Source: Patellaria atrata CBS 101060 (taxonomy: Eukaryota > Ascomycota > Dothideomycetes > Patellariales > Patellariaceae). From it: DNA of 64,000 nt. The stretch spans positions 533,550 to 597,549 of the forward strand of contig MU006094.1 in assembly GCA_010093705.1 (NCBI GenBank), read 5' to 3'. Below the pieces are notes generated by a model. The model was not told the origin of the DNA, ran no database searches, and was given only the letters and a program-made list of their open reading frames with translations. The translations under genes and the position numbers were made by a program. This document shows, piece after piece, positions 12,587 through 22,524 of this stretch; the stretch's first letter is position 1, and the number at the start of each line of letters is the position of its first letter.

Positions 12587-13813
12587 TCAATCATCGTAGA
12601 TATGTAGACGGGTCGAAGCAACGAGATTCATGAGTTTCGGCCACTCGGATTTTTCCAACTCTGTGATTTGATCAGCATATGACATGGCGAAGGGCGCAAA
12701 TGTCAAACGAAGGAGAGAAGGGTTGCTGCATACCACGTCTAGCCTGTTCTTCCTCCATACGGAGGAATATCCTATTAGGAGGATTCCTGTGAAGCAACTT
12801 TTGATGCTTTCCCTGTACGATCTTCGTTCGAGAAATCTCGGCTCGTAATTGTGTCTCATCGACGTAGGGCTTCAGGCCTAGAACGTTCATGGCGCGCCAG
12901 AAGCGTGCGGCCTTGTTTGGAGTGAGGATTAGTGCTGAGGGATCTATGATCGATGACAGCATGGAGTCAATTCGATCGAAGTCGAGGTGGAATGCAAACT
13001 CAGGTGTACCCTCTAACTGCTCCGAAGCTATGTCGTTCGGTATGATTAGGTATATCATGGTATTTCCGTTTGATCCTGGGGTAAATGTAAATCGTGGTGA
13101 TTGTACGGTAGCCTCATAATTGTTGGAGCAGACTTGATGGCTGAAGAAAGGGTGCAGTCCGAAGTCTCTACGCAAGGTCTGCTCGTTGATATCAGTTCGT
13201 GTATCAATTAAGGGTTATTAAAATTAAATACCTCGAAGCCACTCGCTCTATCAGGTAGGGCGTCCTTCTTTCGCTTTGTTTCGAGACTTGTATTGCGAGA
13301 AAACCAATAGTCAACGCGGCTGCACCAAGCGTCCTTTCTCTCGTTGTGCTCCCAACACCACATTTCGCTATCGGCAACGTATTCCGCCATTGCATCCTCT
13401 ATTTCTTCCGAGAAGGCAAAAGCGGGAAGTAGCTCGTTCTTCTCACGCGTCTCACGCTTTTCATAGCTCTCCTCGGAGCACATCATCGTATAACAGTCTT
13501 CCCTCACTTCTCTGAGCTCGCCATCTGACAAGTGTTCCATAGGAGTGCAATCGTCCTTCCAGCACTGAAAATCTTTGTTCCATAGGGACTTTGCTTTGTC
13601 TCGGTATGAGGTTAGGATCTCTTCTTCCACCAATAGCAATAATTCTACCGGTAATCTGTTGACATACACATCGGGACCTTGACCAAACCGATAACAAGCG
13701 CGTAGTGCATGTATCGCAGGCCTCGATTCAACATAAGCTTCCAGATGAGGCCCCAACGTCTCTATCTTGACGGGTACGGCCCAAGTCACGACGGATTTTG
13801 TCCCATAGTCCAT
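12587..13813 (-). CDS. Uncharacterised F-box-like protein
   Basis: About 366 aa in three exons (13813-13232, 13178-12734, 12660-12587). Intron 2 has a textbook branch site (GCTGAT) and a CACAG acceptor; the last exon encodes LEKSEWPKLMNLVASTRLHI. The first ATG of the long open frame is at 13813 (MDYGTKSVV); the frame upstream opens only with GTG. Around residues 45-60 is NRLPVELLLLVEEEIL, the leucine/proline pattern of a fungal F-box-like helix that would bind Skp1. The rest is acidic/charged with many Glu, Trp and Cys, and has no other domain I recognise. By context it pairs head-to-head with another F-box gene. A substrate-adaptor role in an SCF ubiquitin ligase is inference; no partner is visible. 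Confidence 0.72.
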
Positions 13814-14127
13814 TATGGATGAGGTCGATAGAGCATTCCCCTTGGGGTTGACTAGGTTGGTGATCGTTGTGCTCAGCAGAGCAAGAAATGTACAAAGTTG
13901 ATGTGTCAAGGGTGGGGTGTAAGGTTGAGGGTGTCTCCGCTCAGAGAAGTTCGCCTGCCAAGGAACGGTGACGCACAGACGACGCGTTCGTGTGGAACCG
14001 AGCAACACGCCCTCACGTGCCACACCAATTCAGGCAACCTGAACCCCCTCATCACTTCCACCTCATCCTTTTATATATTTAGGACGCTCAACTCCCATCA
14101 CCATGTCAACCTCCACCTATCCACCAA
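13814..14127. promoter_or_regulatory. Shared divergent promoter with TATA box
   Basis: This 314-bp gap lies between two head-to-head F-box-type genes. TTATATATTT at 14071-14080 is about 50 bp upstream of the plus-strand start and is a good TATA candidate for that gene. No second clear TATA box is seen for the minus-strand gene. Confidence 0.45.
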
Positions 14128-14553
14128 ATGGCTTCCCCCATAGTTGCCGCGACCACTTCCTCCTCTCGCCCTCTCTTCCGTATTCTCAACACAGTCGAAC
14201 TCCTCGAAGCTCTCCTCCTCTCACTTCCCCCGGCTGATATCGTACGCTGCCGTCTCGTATGCCAGCACTTCAACACTGTGATCACCTCTTCACCCCAACT
14301 CCAGCACCGTATATCTACATACAGGGATATCAAATCCGATGTGGATCGGTTCTTCCAGATCGGGTGTCGCGGGCCGTACCTGACGCAGGATGATCTCGAT
14401 AGGATTGAGAGGCTGAGGGAATCGAGTAGGGAGTTTTATGAGCGGGAGAAGGGCCGGAGAGCAGGGTGGAGGGAGTATTTACCGGATTTGAGGGTTATTG
14501 TGGGTGCATTGTGGGGAGTGGATATGGAGGATTTGGAGGACAGTGAGGAGTAA
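14128..14553 (+). CDS. Small F-box protein
   Basis: Intronless 141-aa protein. Residues about 18-60 match the F-box pattern: VELLEALLLSLPPADIVRCR, followed by LVCQHFNTVITSSPQLQHRI. This is the usual fungal sequence in which an F-box helix precedes the variable VC..F / S..L segment. The remainder is charged and ends EDLEDSEE; no leucine-rich or WD repeats are present, so it is either a minimal adaptor or a short family member. An ATG at 14103 lies in another frame. The divergent neighbour is also F-box-like. Acting with Skp1-Cul1 is known for the domain; this protein's target is not known. Confidence 0.8.
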   Translation: MASPIVAATTSSSRPLFRILNTVELLEALLLSLPPADIVRCRLVCQHFNTVITSSPQLQHRISTYRDIKSDVDRFFQIGCRGPYLTQDDLDRIERLRESSREFYEREKGRRAGWREYLPDLRVIVGALWGVDMEDLEDSEE

Positions 14554-14808
14554 TCGGGCTTGTTTATACCCGCCATTTTGTTTGTTGAGACCTGAGTCTA
14601 CTTCTTTAAGGTCAAAGAGGGGGAGCAATTGGGTTGTAGGTTTGCGATGAGCGACTACCTATTGTCATTCGCCCCTTGGAGTTAGGGAGCAGTCTCTGGA
14701 TTTTCCCCTATGTAGCATGTATAAAATTACAGGATTGCGCTTGTTCTGGTGTTAAAAACGGTTCGACGAGTGATGTCGCCAATGTGTACATTCTATTATC
14801 TATATGTC

Positions 14809-16155
14809 CTATAACTTAGCAGACTGATGCCACGGTATAACTTGCAGATCATCTCTGGAAAGATCGCTCAAGCTCGTCTTTCCAGCATTTGCCAGCATGT
14901 TGTCCATATCAGACAGTATACATCTGAAAACATGTTTGACACCATCTTCGCCTGATATCGCAAGACCGTACATATATGGCCTTCCGATCAGGACAGCTTT
15001 GGCACCAAGAGCAAGTGCCTTCAGGACATCGCTTCCGGTTCTGATACCACTGTCGAATAGCAGCGTGACGCTCGAGTTTTTGACCCTTTCATCGGCTCCA
15101 ATCTCTGCTAATGCGTCCAGTGAAGCAATTGCGCCGTCACATTGACGGCCTCCATGGTTGGATACTATGATACCATCCATACCATAATCTATGGCTTTGT
15201 GAGCATCTTCCACTGTCTGTATTCCCTTCAATACTATTGGGCCATCCCAATGCTTTTTAAGGATCTTTAGATGCTCCCATTCGCGATATGTCCCGGAGTT
15301 TAAGGCTCGTAACCAAGCCTGTGATTTTCTCAATGTTGAAACGTTGGCTAGAATCTTCGCCGCGCCGTATATATTACCCGGTCTCATAATAAGATTACAC
15401 GCCTCCTTTAGTTTCTCTCCTATAGATCTCGTATCCTCCTTCAGCTCCTCTTCGTACCGCCGATTGAACGCTGGATCCGAAAAGCCAATCTGGCATCCGT
15501 CACCCCACAAGAACGGCAAATACGCTGTGTCCAAATCCGTAGGCCTCCATGCCAGCAGAAATGTGTCCAAGGTCACAACCAGCACCTTATAACCATTCTG
15601 TCTCGCCCTATTCAGCAAACTCACTGTGATCTCCTCATCCTGCGGTCGTGGCCAATAGAGCTGATACCACCTATCCCCCTCCTTATTCGCCTTTGCCACC
15701 TCCTCAATCGTCCTCGTGGCAGCCGTCGACAACACCATCGGGATCTTCAACTCCCTACACGCCCTTGCCGTCGCTTCCTCTCCGTCCTCATGCATAATTT
15801 TCTGCACACCCACCGGTGCCGCGATCAGCGGAGTCTCATACCTCGTCCCAAACAGATTGACGTGTATATCTCGACGGGTGGCATTTACCAGCATGCGCGG
15901 CCGTAGCCGGTACCGGTCGAACGCTTCGCGGTTGAAACGGTGGGTGGAGCCGGAGCTCGCGGAACCGAAGACGTAGCCGTAATTTGCGGCTGGAACGGCT
16001 TTGGCGGCGAGACGCTCCCATTCTGAGGGCGATGTGCTGAAGAGAGGGGCGCGGATGTTGGAGTAGAGGTCGCGTTGGTAGGAGGCGGGTGCAGTTGGGG
16101 ATGGGGTGGTGTAGTCTTGGTCTATGGATGTGTGGGGCTTGGAGTCGGAGGTCAT
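14809..16155 (-). CDS. FMN-dependent alpha-hydroxy-acid oxidase, lactate 2-monooxygenase type
   Basis: Intronless 448-aa flavoenzyme of the FMN_dh family (glycolate oxidase, flavocytochrome b2, lactate oxidase). Family marks include APVGVQKIMHEDGE, PMVLSTAATRTIEEVA, the FMN-binding YQLYWPRPQDEE, the active-site SNHGGRQCDGAIASLDAL with catalytic His, and FDSGIRTGSDVLKALALGAK plus GRPYMYGLA for the phosphate-binding loop. The insert containing WRPTDLDTAYLPFLWG is characteristic of lactate 2-monooxygenases, which convert L-lactate and O2 to acetate and CO2. No cytochrome b5 domain or mitochondrial presequence is visible, so it is not a Cyb2-type dehydrogenase. No operon-like context informs its role. 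Confidence 0.9.
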   Translation of the reverse strand: MTSDSKPHTSIDQDYTTPSPTAPASYQRDLYSNIRAPLFSTSPSEWERLAAKAVPAANYGYVFGSASSGSTHRFNREAFDRYRLRPRMLVNATRRDIHVNLFGTRYETPLIAAPVGVQKIMHEDGEEATARACRELKIPMVLSTAATRTIEEVAKANKEGDRWYQLYWPRPQDEEITVSLLNRARQNGYKVLVVTLDTFLLAWRPTDLDTAYLPFLWGDGCQIGFSDPAFNRRYEEELKEDTRSIGEKLKEACNLIMRPGNIYGAAKILANVSTLRKSQAWLRALNSGTYREWEHLKILKKHWDGPIVLKGIQTVEDAHKAIDYGMDGIIVSNHGGRQCDGAIASLDALAEIGADERVKNSSVTLLFDSGIRTGSDVLKALALGAKAVLIGRPYMYGLAISGEDGVKHVFRCILSDMDNMLANAGKTSLSDLSRDDLQVIPWHQSAKL

Positions 16156-16753
16156 TATGGCGTTATCTACGGTATTTTAATAGAGATTGATTGATCGAGT
16201 GTTATGAAATTTATATTTTTGAACTTTGGCAGCATAAAGTAGAAAGAGGATGAAATTACTGTAAGCACAAGCTAGAACTGCGTATGACGGCAGACCTCGG
16301 TAAAAAGCTACCCCTGAGAATCAGTAGAATAGTCTCACGTCAACCTGAATGCTTTCAGGACTCAATTGATCCAGTTCAATTACCTTACGGCGGGTACGTC
16401 TCTAGATGACATTCTCAATTCATCTACCCCTTGAGTAAAGGATCGCCAAAAGATCCCAAATCTCTCATCCTATGTCTACCTTACAACTAGTGAATACTGT
16501 AAACGATTCCCAAAGACTCGCTCAGTAGTTTCGCAGCACGTGGTTAAAGGATGAGTATATGTATGAAAGAAAGCTTGCTTTTATTTGGTTCTGTGCCAGA
16601 CTTAAGGTGTAGCATACTACTAGTTACGTGCTCGTCATACTAGGAGACCAATGAACACGCCTAGTAGTAGAGTCTGTCTCCTTGTTAAATTTCCATCCCA
16701 AGATATCTTATTTCCCTTCCAACCAAGTGAAACCATTACAATCAGAAAGTCCA
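16156..16753. other. Intergenic region upstream of the FMN enzyme
   Basis: Promoter side of the minus-strand FMN-dependent enzyme and 3' side of the decayed gene. I see no gene, strong repeat or RNA. Confidence 0.5.
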
Positions 16754-19700
16754 TCATACTACCTCATCATTTTCACCATTGACTGATTCAACGTACGCCG
16801 CATATCTAGGCTTCTTTGCCCCTGCTCCACGTGGAGTAGCCTCGCTTGATATCTTTCTCTTCTGTAGAGGATCGCCTTGGAGCTCCCTGGGCTTCAAGAC
16901 GAAAATACTCTTGTCCGTATGATTTTGGGTGTGAAAGAATTCTTGAGAACTTGGAAATCCACCTTGCCAGTCTAATTCATTCGCATTGAACTTTTCTCCC
17001 AGTGCTGTTCGTGTTGGGCTCCATATGTTGATCAAGTCTTAGGCTATGAAGTGACTTACTATATGACTCAACCGGATTCCCATTGGCTATATTCTCTGCA
17101 ACCTCGGGAAGAGTTCTCGGGAAGAGTTCTCGGGGAGGACCGATGATCAGCCCTTAAATCCTCGATTATTTGAGGTAAAGGTTCTAATGAGATACTGATG
17201 GTTCGGAAGGGAGGGAACCACATTTGTGAAACACCAGCTAGCTTGGGGACATCGAGCCACATATTCGACCAGTAGCAGCTGTGGCAGTATTTGCTTCGAT
17301 CATGACTCTCGCCGCATCAGGAGAAATGCTGTAAAAAGCACAGCGCTCTTCAGTGCAGATAGTTGGGAAGTAGAGACCGTTTAGGTCCAAACCATCAAAC
17401 GTAACCGAACCACTGGTGATCCTAGATGTCTTCCGCGGGCACTCGCAATCAATAAGTGTCGAGAAGCTCGGCTTGACTAATACACGATGATTAGTTATGA
17501 GCTATATTGAAATCGGAGATGTGTACTAACATTTAGAGTTGATGATGAGACTTTGAAAGTCACTGTATTGTTCTTCTTTGTGAAGAGTGATCAAAAATTC
17601 AGAATCCGAGTAATTAGAGGTATACCCAGGCGCAGCAGACTCCCATTCGACCGTCAGACTATGAGTCTGCGAGGAGACTTTGTTGATGTTCCTGGCTGTC
17701 TTTCCAAGTGTTGATCCGACACGTTCTTGAATAATTTGCTTATGATTTCGCCAATCGAGTTCACCAGTGGTATCGGGTTTGTCTAGTGCGCTCAATATGA
17801 GACAATGTAAGGCTATTACAAGATGATCACATAGGGAAATCTTCGAAAGATCGCGTGGATTATCTGATGCTTCTGATGAATGAATAAAATCGCACGGGAC
17901 GTTCTTATGCAAGGAGTTGCTTCTAACCACTTGCTGTGGATCAGGACCCGATTATGGCCATAGTCATCATCCGACGGTTGATACAGGGCATCCATCCCAT
18001 AGTACTCACCCCCAACGAAAATCGGTGTAATTCCTTTGGTAACCTCGTCTATAGAAAGACTTGCATTGATGAAACAACTGATACTTTGCGCAAAGATGGT
18101 CTGGGGGACGGTAAATTCTTTCTTCCTTGAAACTCCGTTTCTGCTCATTCTTCGCCGTTTCGCAGGATGTATTCTTGTGAAGCATCTTCCATAGGTCTTT
18201 TGGTAGGGGGATAGGCTGAAGATGAAGGTATTCTTTGATAATTCGAAGAATCTAAGCATAAATTAGCAGCCGGGTAGGAATATAGAACTCGAAAATATAA
18301 TCTTACCTCGATATCATCGGTCTCGCTATGAAAGAAGCCAGAGCCATCTTCCGTGGTGGCTGCAATTTCTAGTAAGCGGCTCAAAATCATCTTTGCCACT
18401 CCCACCTTGATGAAGTTTGTAGCATTGGCCACATCTGGAGCAGAGTGAGGCATTGTCAGAAGCAGGTCAGTGCAGCGTTGAACTAGGCTATCTTTCCTAG
18501 ACTTGTCTAACTTGGTGTCCGTCATGGTAGATACCCAGATATTATAGACTTGCCTAGATTCTTCAAAAGAGATTCCTAGAGTGCTTTGGTCAGGGTTGGT
18601 ATCACCTGCTAGCATATTGTATCCATACTGATAACGTTTGCCAGACTTGCTTCCTCCCGGTAAGAGCAGCTGGTGGAGGTACAACTTGCCTTAGAATCCA
18701 GTCTGAAGGATGAGATCGCCGCAGATTGTCTTCACCATATCCCGGGGCGGACCGATATCAAGTGTGATCTTAAGCCAAGCTTGAAATTCATCTAGTGAGA
18801 CTGGGTTACCGGATTTCTGCGTTCGAGGATTCCTACCAATAGGCTGACAGAAATCCTCGAAATTATTAGATTGGTAAGCTCTCAATGTACTCTTAGCCAT
18901 AGTTTCGTGAAATTTGTCTGAGCGCTTCGCTAGGTCTTCCTTCTTCTTGCTGACCTTAAGCTGAAGCATCTTTCGCTTATTCCAATCAAAAGCCCAAGTG
19001 GCGCCGGTGCTTTCGCTCTAATATCCATAGTTGTATGGATATTTGATCATGACTGACGCGGCGGACTTCATGCCGTCGCCGTGTTGGCCAGCTTGTGAAC
19101 GATCTTCCCGTTTGGTCGACCCACCCAAGCCGAAATGATCTAGCACGAGATAGGCCTTGAAGTTGGTTAGTTCGACCAACCCATCTCCATCTTTGCCGTA
19201 GTCGAACTTGATATAACCCAGAAGGTCGCCGCCGTGATGTTTGATTCCTGATCCCAGAGGTGCTCCAACTGTGATGATTTCACGGGCCTTTTCACAATCT
19301 TGACGCTTTGCTTTGAAGTCTCGTGGATTTAACTGGAATGCAAATATGATCCCATCCTCCTGTGGTCGAACTTAGTAAATCATTAATTCCTTCCTCTGAC
19401 TATACTTACCAATTCTGATAGAACTCGCGGAAGGCCTCAGAGGTATCTCAACTGAAGTATGTTCTCGTGATACCAAGTGTCGAGGTTGTCGTCATTTCAT
19501 CAAACCCGATAATTGAGTGCAGTTCGTTCAACTTCAGTCGCATTCGGACGGCCTCCAGCTCCAGGTCCTTACCGCGGTCAATGTATTCCGAATTGAGGAC
19601 ACCATCATGATCTAAATTCATGATTTGGTGGGTTTGAAAGTGTGCCAGATGCACATTCCGACTATCTTATGGAAAGATGAGAACAACTCGAAAGCAGGAA

Positions 19701-20330
19701 ACTTCTGCAAGAATAAGAGGTTGAGGTTGACAGAAAATCAAAAGATCAAGACATGATTGAAGAGTCGTCCATCCAAGAAAAAGTAGCATGTGACTGCTCG
19801 TCTTATATGTCTCGTTTGACATATTCTTTATCTGTATTATCGCACACAGTATCAAGCTTGAATCGTTTGTAAGCTATCAATTTCTTAAACCATTTCCTTG
19901 ACCGATATGAGCCGTCTAAATGGAAATGTAGCAAGAATCCCCATGAGGGATTCTGATATAGACAGTGTCTATCCCAGACATCCATTAAAGGGAGTTCACT
20001 CATTATCACGTCGAACTATTTATTGCTTCTCTAAAGTATGCTTGCAATAAATTCACAACAAAATTTCAGGATAAAAGAAAGTTAGAGCAGTAGTTCGTAG
20101 TAGAAGCATTTTAAAGGAGTAAAATGTGTATGATGATATCATTGAACGAGTTAATCTAAGAACTGAGGAGAGGAGTTGTAGGTAGCTAAGTAGAACCAAA
20201 GTACATCGAGACCACTCACGATAGGTTTGCCATGAAGATTCAAGTTCCACAGGTCGGTAGCAAGACTGTCCAAAGTAAGCTTATTCGCTTGGACCTCATG
20301 GAGCTGTAATATTCTAAGACTCAAAATTGT
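16754..20330 (-). pseudogene. Decayed GHKL-type ATPase-like gene
   Basis: A long minus-strand stretch with discontinuous coding character. Strongest is 19380-18990, which reads LVLDHFGLGGSTKRED, then AGQHGDGMKSAASVMIKYP, resembling the GHKL ATP-lid motifs (GxxGxGxK) of MORC/Hsp90-like ATPases. Later pieces include DGDGLVELTNFKAYL, GDLILQTGF, KLYLHQLLLPGGSKSGK and RYQYGYNMLAGDTN. The 5' end may lie near 20325 (QANKLTLDSLATDLWNLNLH, then a GTGAGT donor at 20219). Breaks seen: in-frame TGA at 19448-19450, TAG at 19018-19020, TAA at 18691-18693, frame changes around 18150, and a 13-bp tandem duplication at 17105-17130 that shifts the frame. Several introns with good donors and acceptors persist, for example 18304-18254. 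The C-terminal piece is basic (KRKISSEATPRGAGAKKPR). The ATPase assignment is moderate, because I cannot find the N-box Asn; the broken state is clear. Confidence 0.5.
17105..17130. repeat. 13-bp tandem duplication inside the decayed gene
   Basis: CGGGAAGAGTTCT occurs twice back to back (17105-17117 and 17118-17130). Read on the minus strand, one copy would connect ...RTLPE with VAENIANGNPVESY in a single frame, whereas two copies move the reading out of frame. It looks like a slippage or end-joining duplication fixed after loss of function. Confidence 0.8.
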
Positions 20331-20497
20331 TGAAGGGACGAACGTCGTCGGACTCCTTCATTTCGTATAAAACGGCCGTTGGGGGATCCCGTTTACATTT
20401 ATCGATAAGGAACTTCCCTCATTTTGGCCCTCAAAACCGTTCGACTGTGTACTAATTTTTCTAATTGTTTGTATCGGACCCTACACTCATTATACCC

Positions 20498-22072
20498 ATG
20501 GCTTTACGACTCTCTTCTAAACTTTTCAGTGTATCAATTGGCCGAAATGTTGTTGTAGCGCAGCACGGGAATGTCCCTCGCCGATATGCGTCATCAGGTG
20601 CAGCAGCAGCTTCGAGCCTCCCATCAAGCATAAAAAATGCCATTGAGGTAAATACCTTTCCCACATCTCTATAATATTAGGAGCACTAACAAAGAGTTCA
20701 ATCAGAGGGATGCCGGTCTTCCAACCCCCGATCCTGCTCCCGATTCCCAAACTGCGCGGCTCGTCAATGATCAGCTACAGTTTATGGTGCCCACGTATGT
20801 GCGGCCGTTACCTATGTTTCACAAAGGAGAAGGATCATATCTATGGGATGTAGAGAACAGGCAATATTTGGACTTCACGTCTGGCATAGCTGTGAACGCT
20901 TTAGGCCATTGTGATCCTGGGATGACTAGTCTGCTGAGCCAACAGGTATAGAATATATGAATGACCAATGTTCAAGCAATTTCCTGACGTTAACTTAGGC
21001 TGGAACACTCATACACACGTCTAATTTATATCATAACCCCTGGACAGGAACTCTTTCCAAACTTCTGGTCCAGAAAACTTTGGAGGCTGGAGCAATGCAT
21101 ACTGCCTCTAAGGCATTCATCTGCAATTCTGGGTCGGAAGCAAATGAAGCAGCGATCAAATTCTGCCGTAAGGTTGGTAAGATCTTGGATCCCTCGGGCG
21201 CAAAGCATGAGCTGGTCTCGTTTCACAACTCTTTCCACGGAAGGACAATGGGATCGCTCTCGGCAACACCGAACCCAAAATACCAAAAGCCATTCTCGCC
21301 AATGGTACCAGGATTCAGGTATGGAACCTACAACGATATTGAGGCAATTCCATCTCTGGTAACGGACAATACCTGTGGTGTTATTATCGAGCCGATTCAA
21401 GGTGAAGGCGGCGTCAACGTCGCCACTGAAGATTTCTTAACTGCTTTACGCAAACGTTGCGATGAAGTTGGTGCCATTCTCGTCTTTGATGAAATTCAAT
21501 GCGGCCTATCGCGGACTGGACAACTTTGGGCTCATGCTGCGTTACCAAAGGAAGCACATCCAGATATCATTAGCACTGCGAAGGCTCTAGGGAACGGATT
21601 CCCCATTGGAGCGACCATTGTGAACGAGGCTGTTGCGAGCAAAATCGTTACAGGAGATCACGGCACTACGTTTGGCGGGAATCCATTGGGAAGTCGCATC
21701 GCACATTACATTGTTGGTCGGTTGTCTGATAAGGAATTGCAAAAGGCAGTCCTTGCTAAGGAACAAGTTTTCCGTAAACACTTCGCCAGGTTGCAAAAGC
21801 GCTTCCCAAAAGTCATTACCGAAGTTAGAGGGAAAGGTCTAATACTAGGTCTTCAACTCTCACAAGATCCTACCCCTATTGTGACGGCTGCCCGAGAGCG
21901 TGGCCTCCTGATAATCACCTGTGGGACAAACACTCTACGTTTCGTACCGCCACTCACTATCAGCGAATCTGAGATTGAGGAGGGTATCCAGAAGTTAGAG
22001 TCAGCTATGGAATCGATTTTTCATGAAGGTGATCAGGTACCAGGAACCAAAGGTCAACAGGAGATGCAATAG
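20498..22072 (+). CDS. ARG8: Acetylornithine aminotransferase, mitochondrial
   Basis: Class-III PLP aminotransferase of arginine biosynthesis, converting N-acetylglutamate semialdehyde to N-acetylornithine in the mitochondrion. About 487 aa in three exons (20498-20647, 20706-20945, 20999-22072), all phases closing. The N-terminus MALRLSSKLFSVSIGRN is Arg/Ser-rich with no acid, a good mitochondrial presequence. Family motifs: YLDFTSGIAVNALGHCDP, HTSNLYHNPW, AFICNSGSEANEAAIKF for the PLP phosphate, FHGRTMGSLSAT, VFDEIQCGLSRTG, and TAKALGNGFPIGA, whose Lys is the Schiff-base residue, then GDHGTTFGGNPL. It lies head-to-head with the decayed GHKL-like gene and upstream of VPS39. Length is normal and the gene looks intact. 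Confidence 0.95.
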
Positions 22073-22524
22073 TGGATCTATGTCTGGCTGTAAATCATTA
22101 TTTCTTCGTTTCTCGCTATTCTCTTCTTGTTTTGAGCGTTCGCGCACAGTACTTATAGAGTCATTGGAATCAGGGCACGGAGTGTAAAAAGTCAACAGAT
22201 CATGAATGATGATGGGATGTATATATCGAATTTTAGAAATGAGAACTTCATCAACTGCGTCGTCCGAATTCAATCGAAAAAGAGACAATTTGATCCGATG
22301 TTCAAGAATATCGGCCCGCTCTACAGACGTGCCAACCGACAATCAACCGGAGGAGAGCGTCATGCGGGCATGCTAGCTCACCTCACAACCTAACTCCGCA
22401 ATTGCAGCATCCTCCGACGAAGCCTCAAAGCTCTCTATAGGGCCCCTTAACGCAATGATTGCATTCTCGAGGACCTCGTACAAGTAATAATTCTCACAAT
22501 GGAAGAGCATGCTCTATAACAAAC
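22073..22524. other. Spacer between ARG8 and VPS39
   Basis: This 452-bp stretch holds the ARG8 3' end and the VPS39 promoter. No TATA box, RNA gene or repeat was recognised. Confidence 0.5.
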
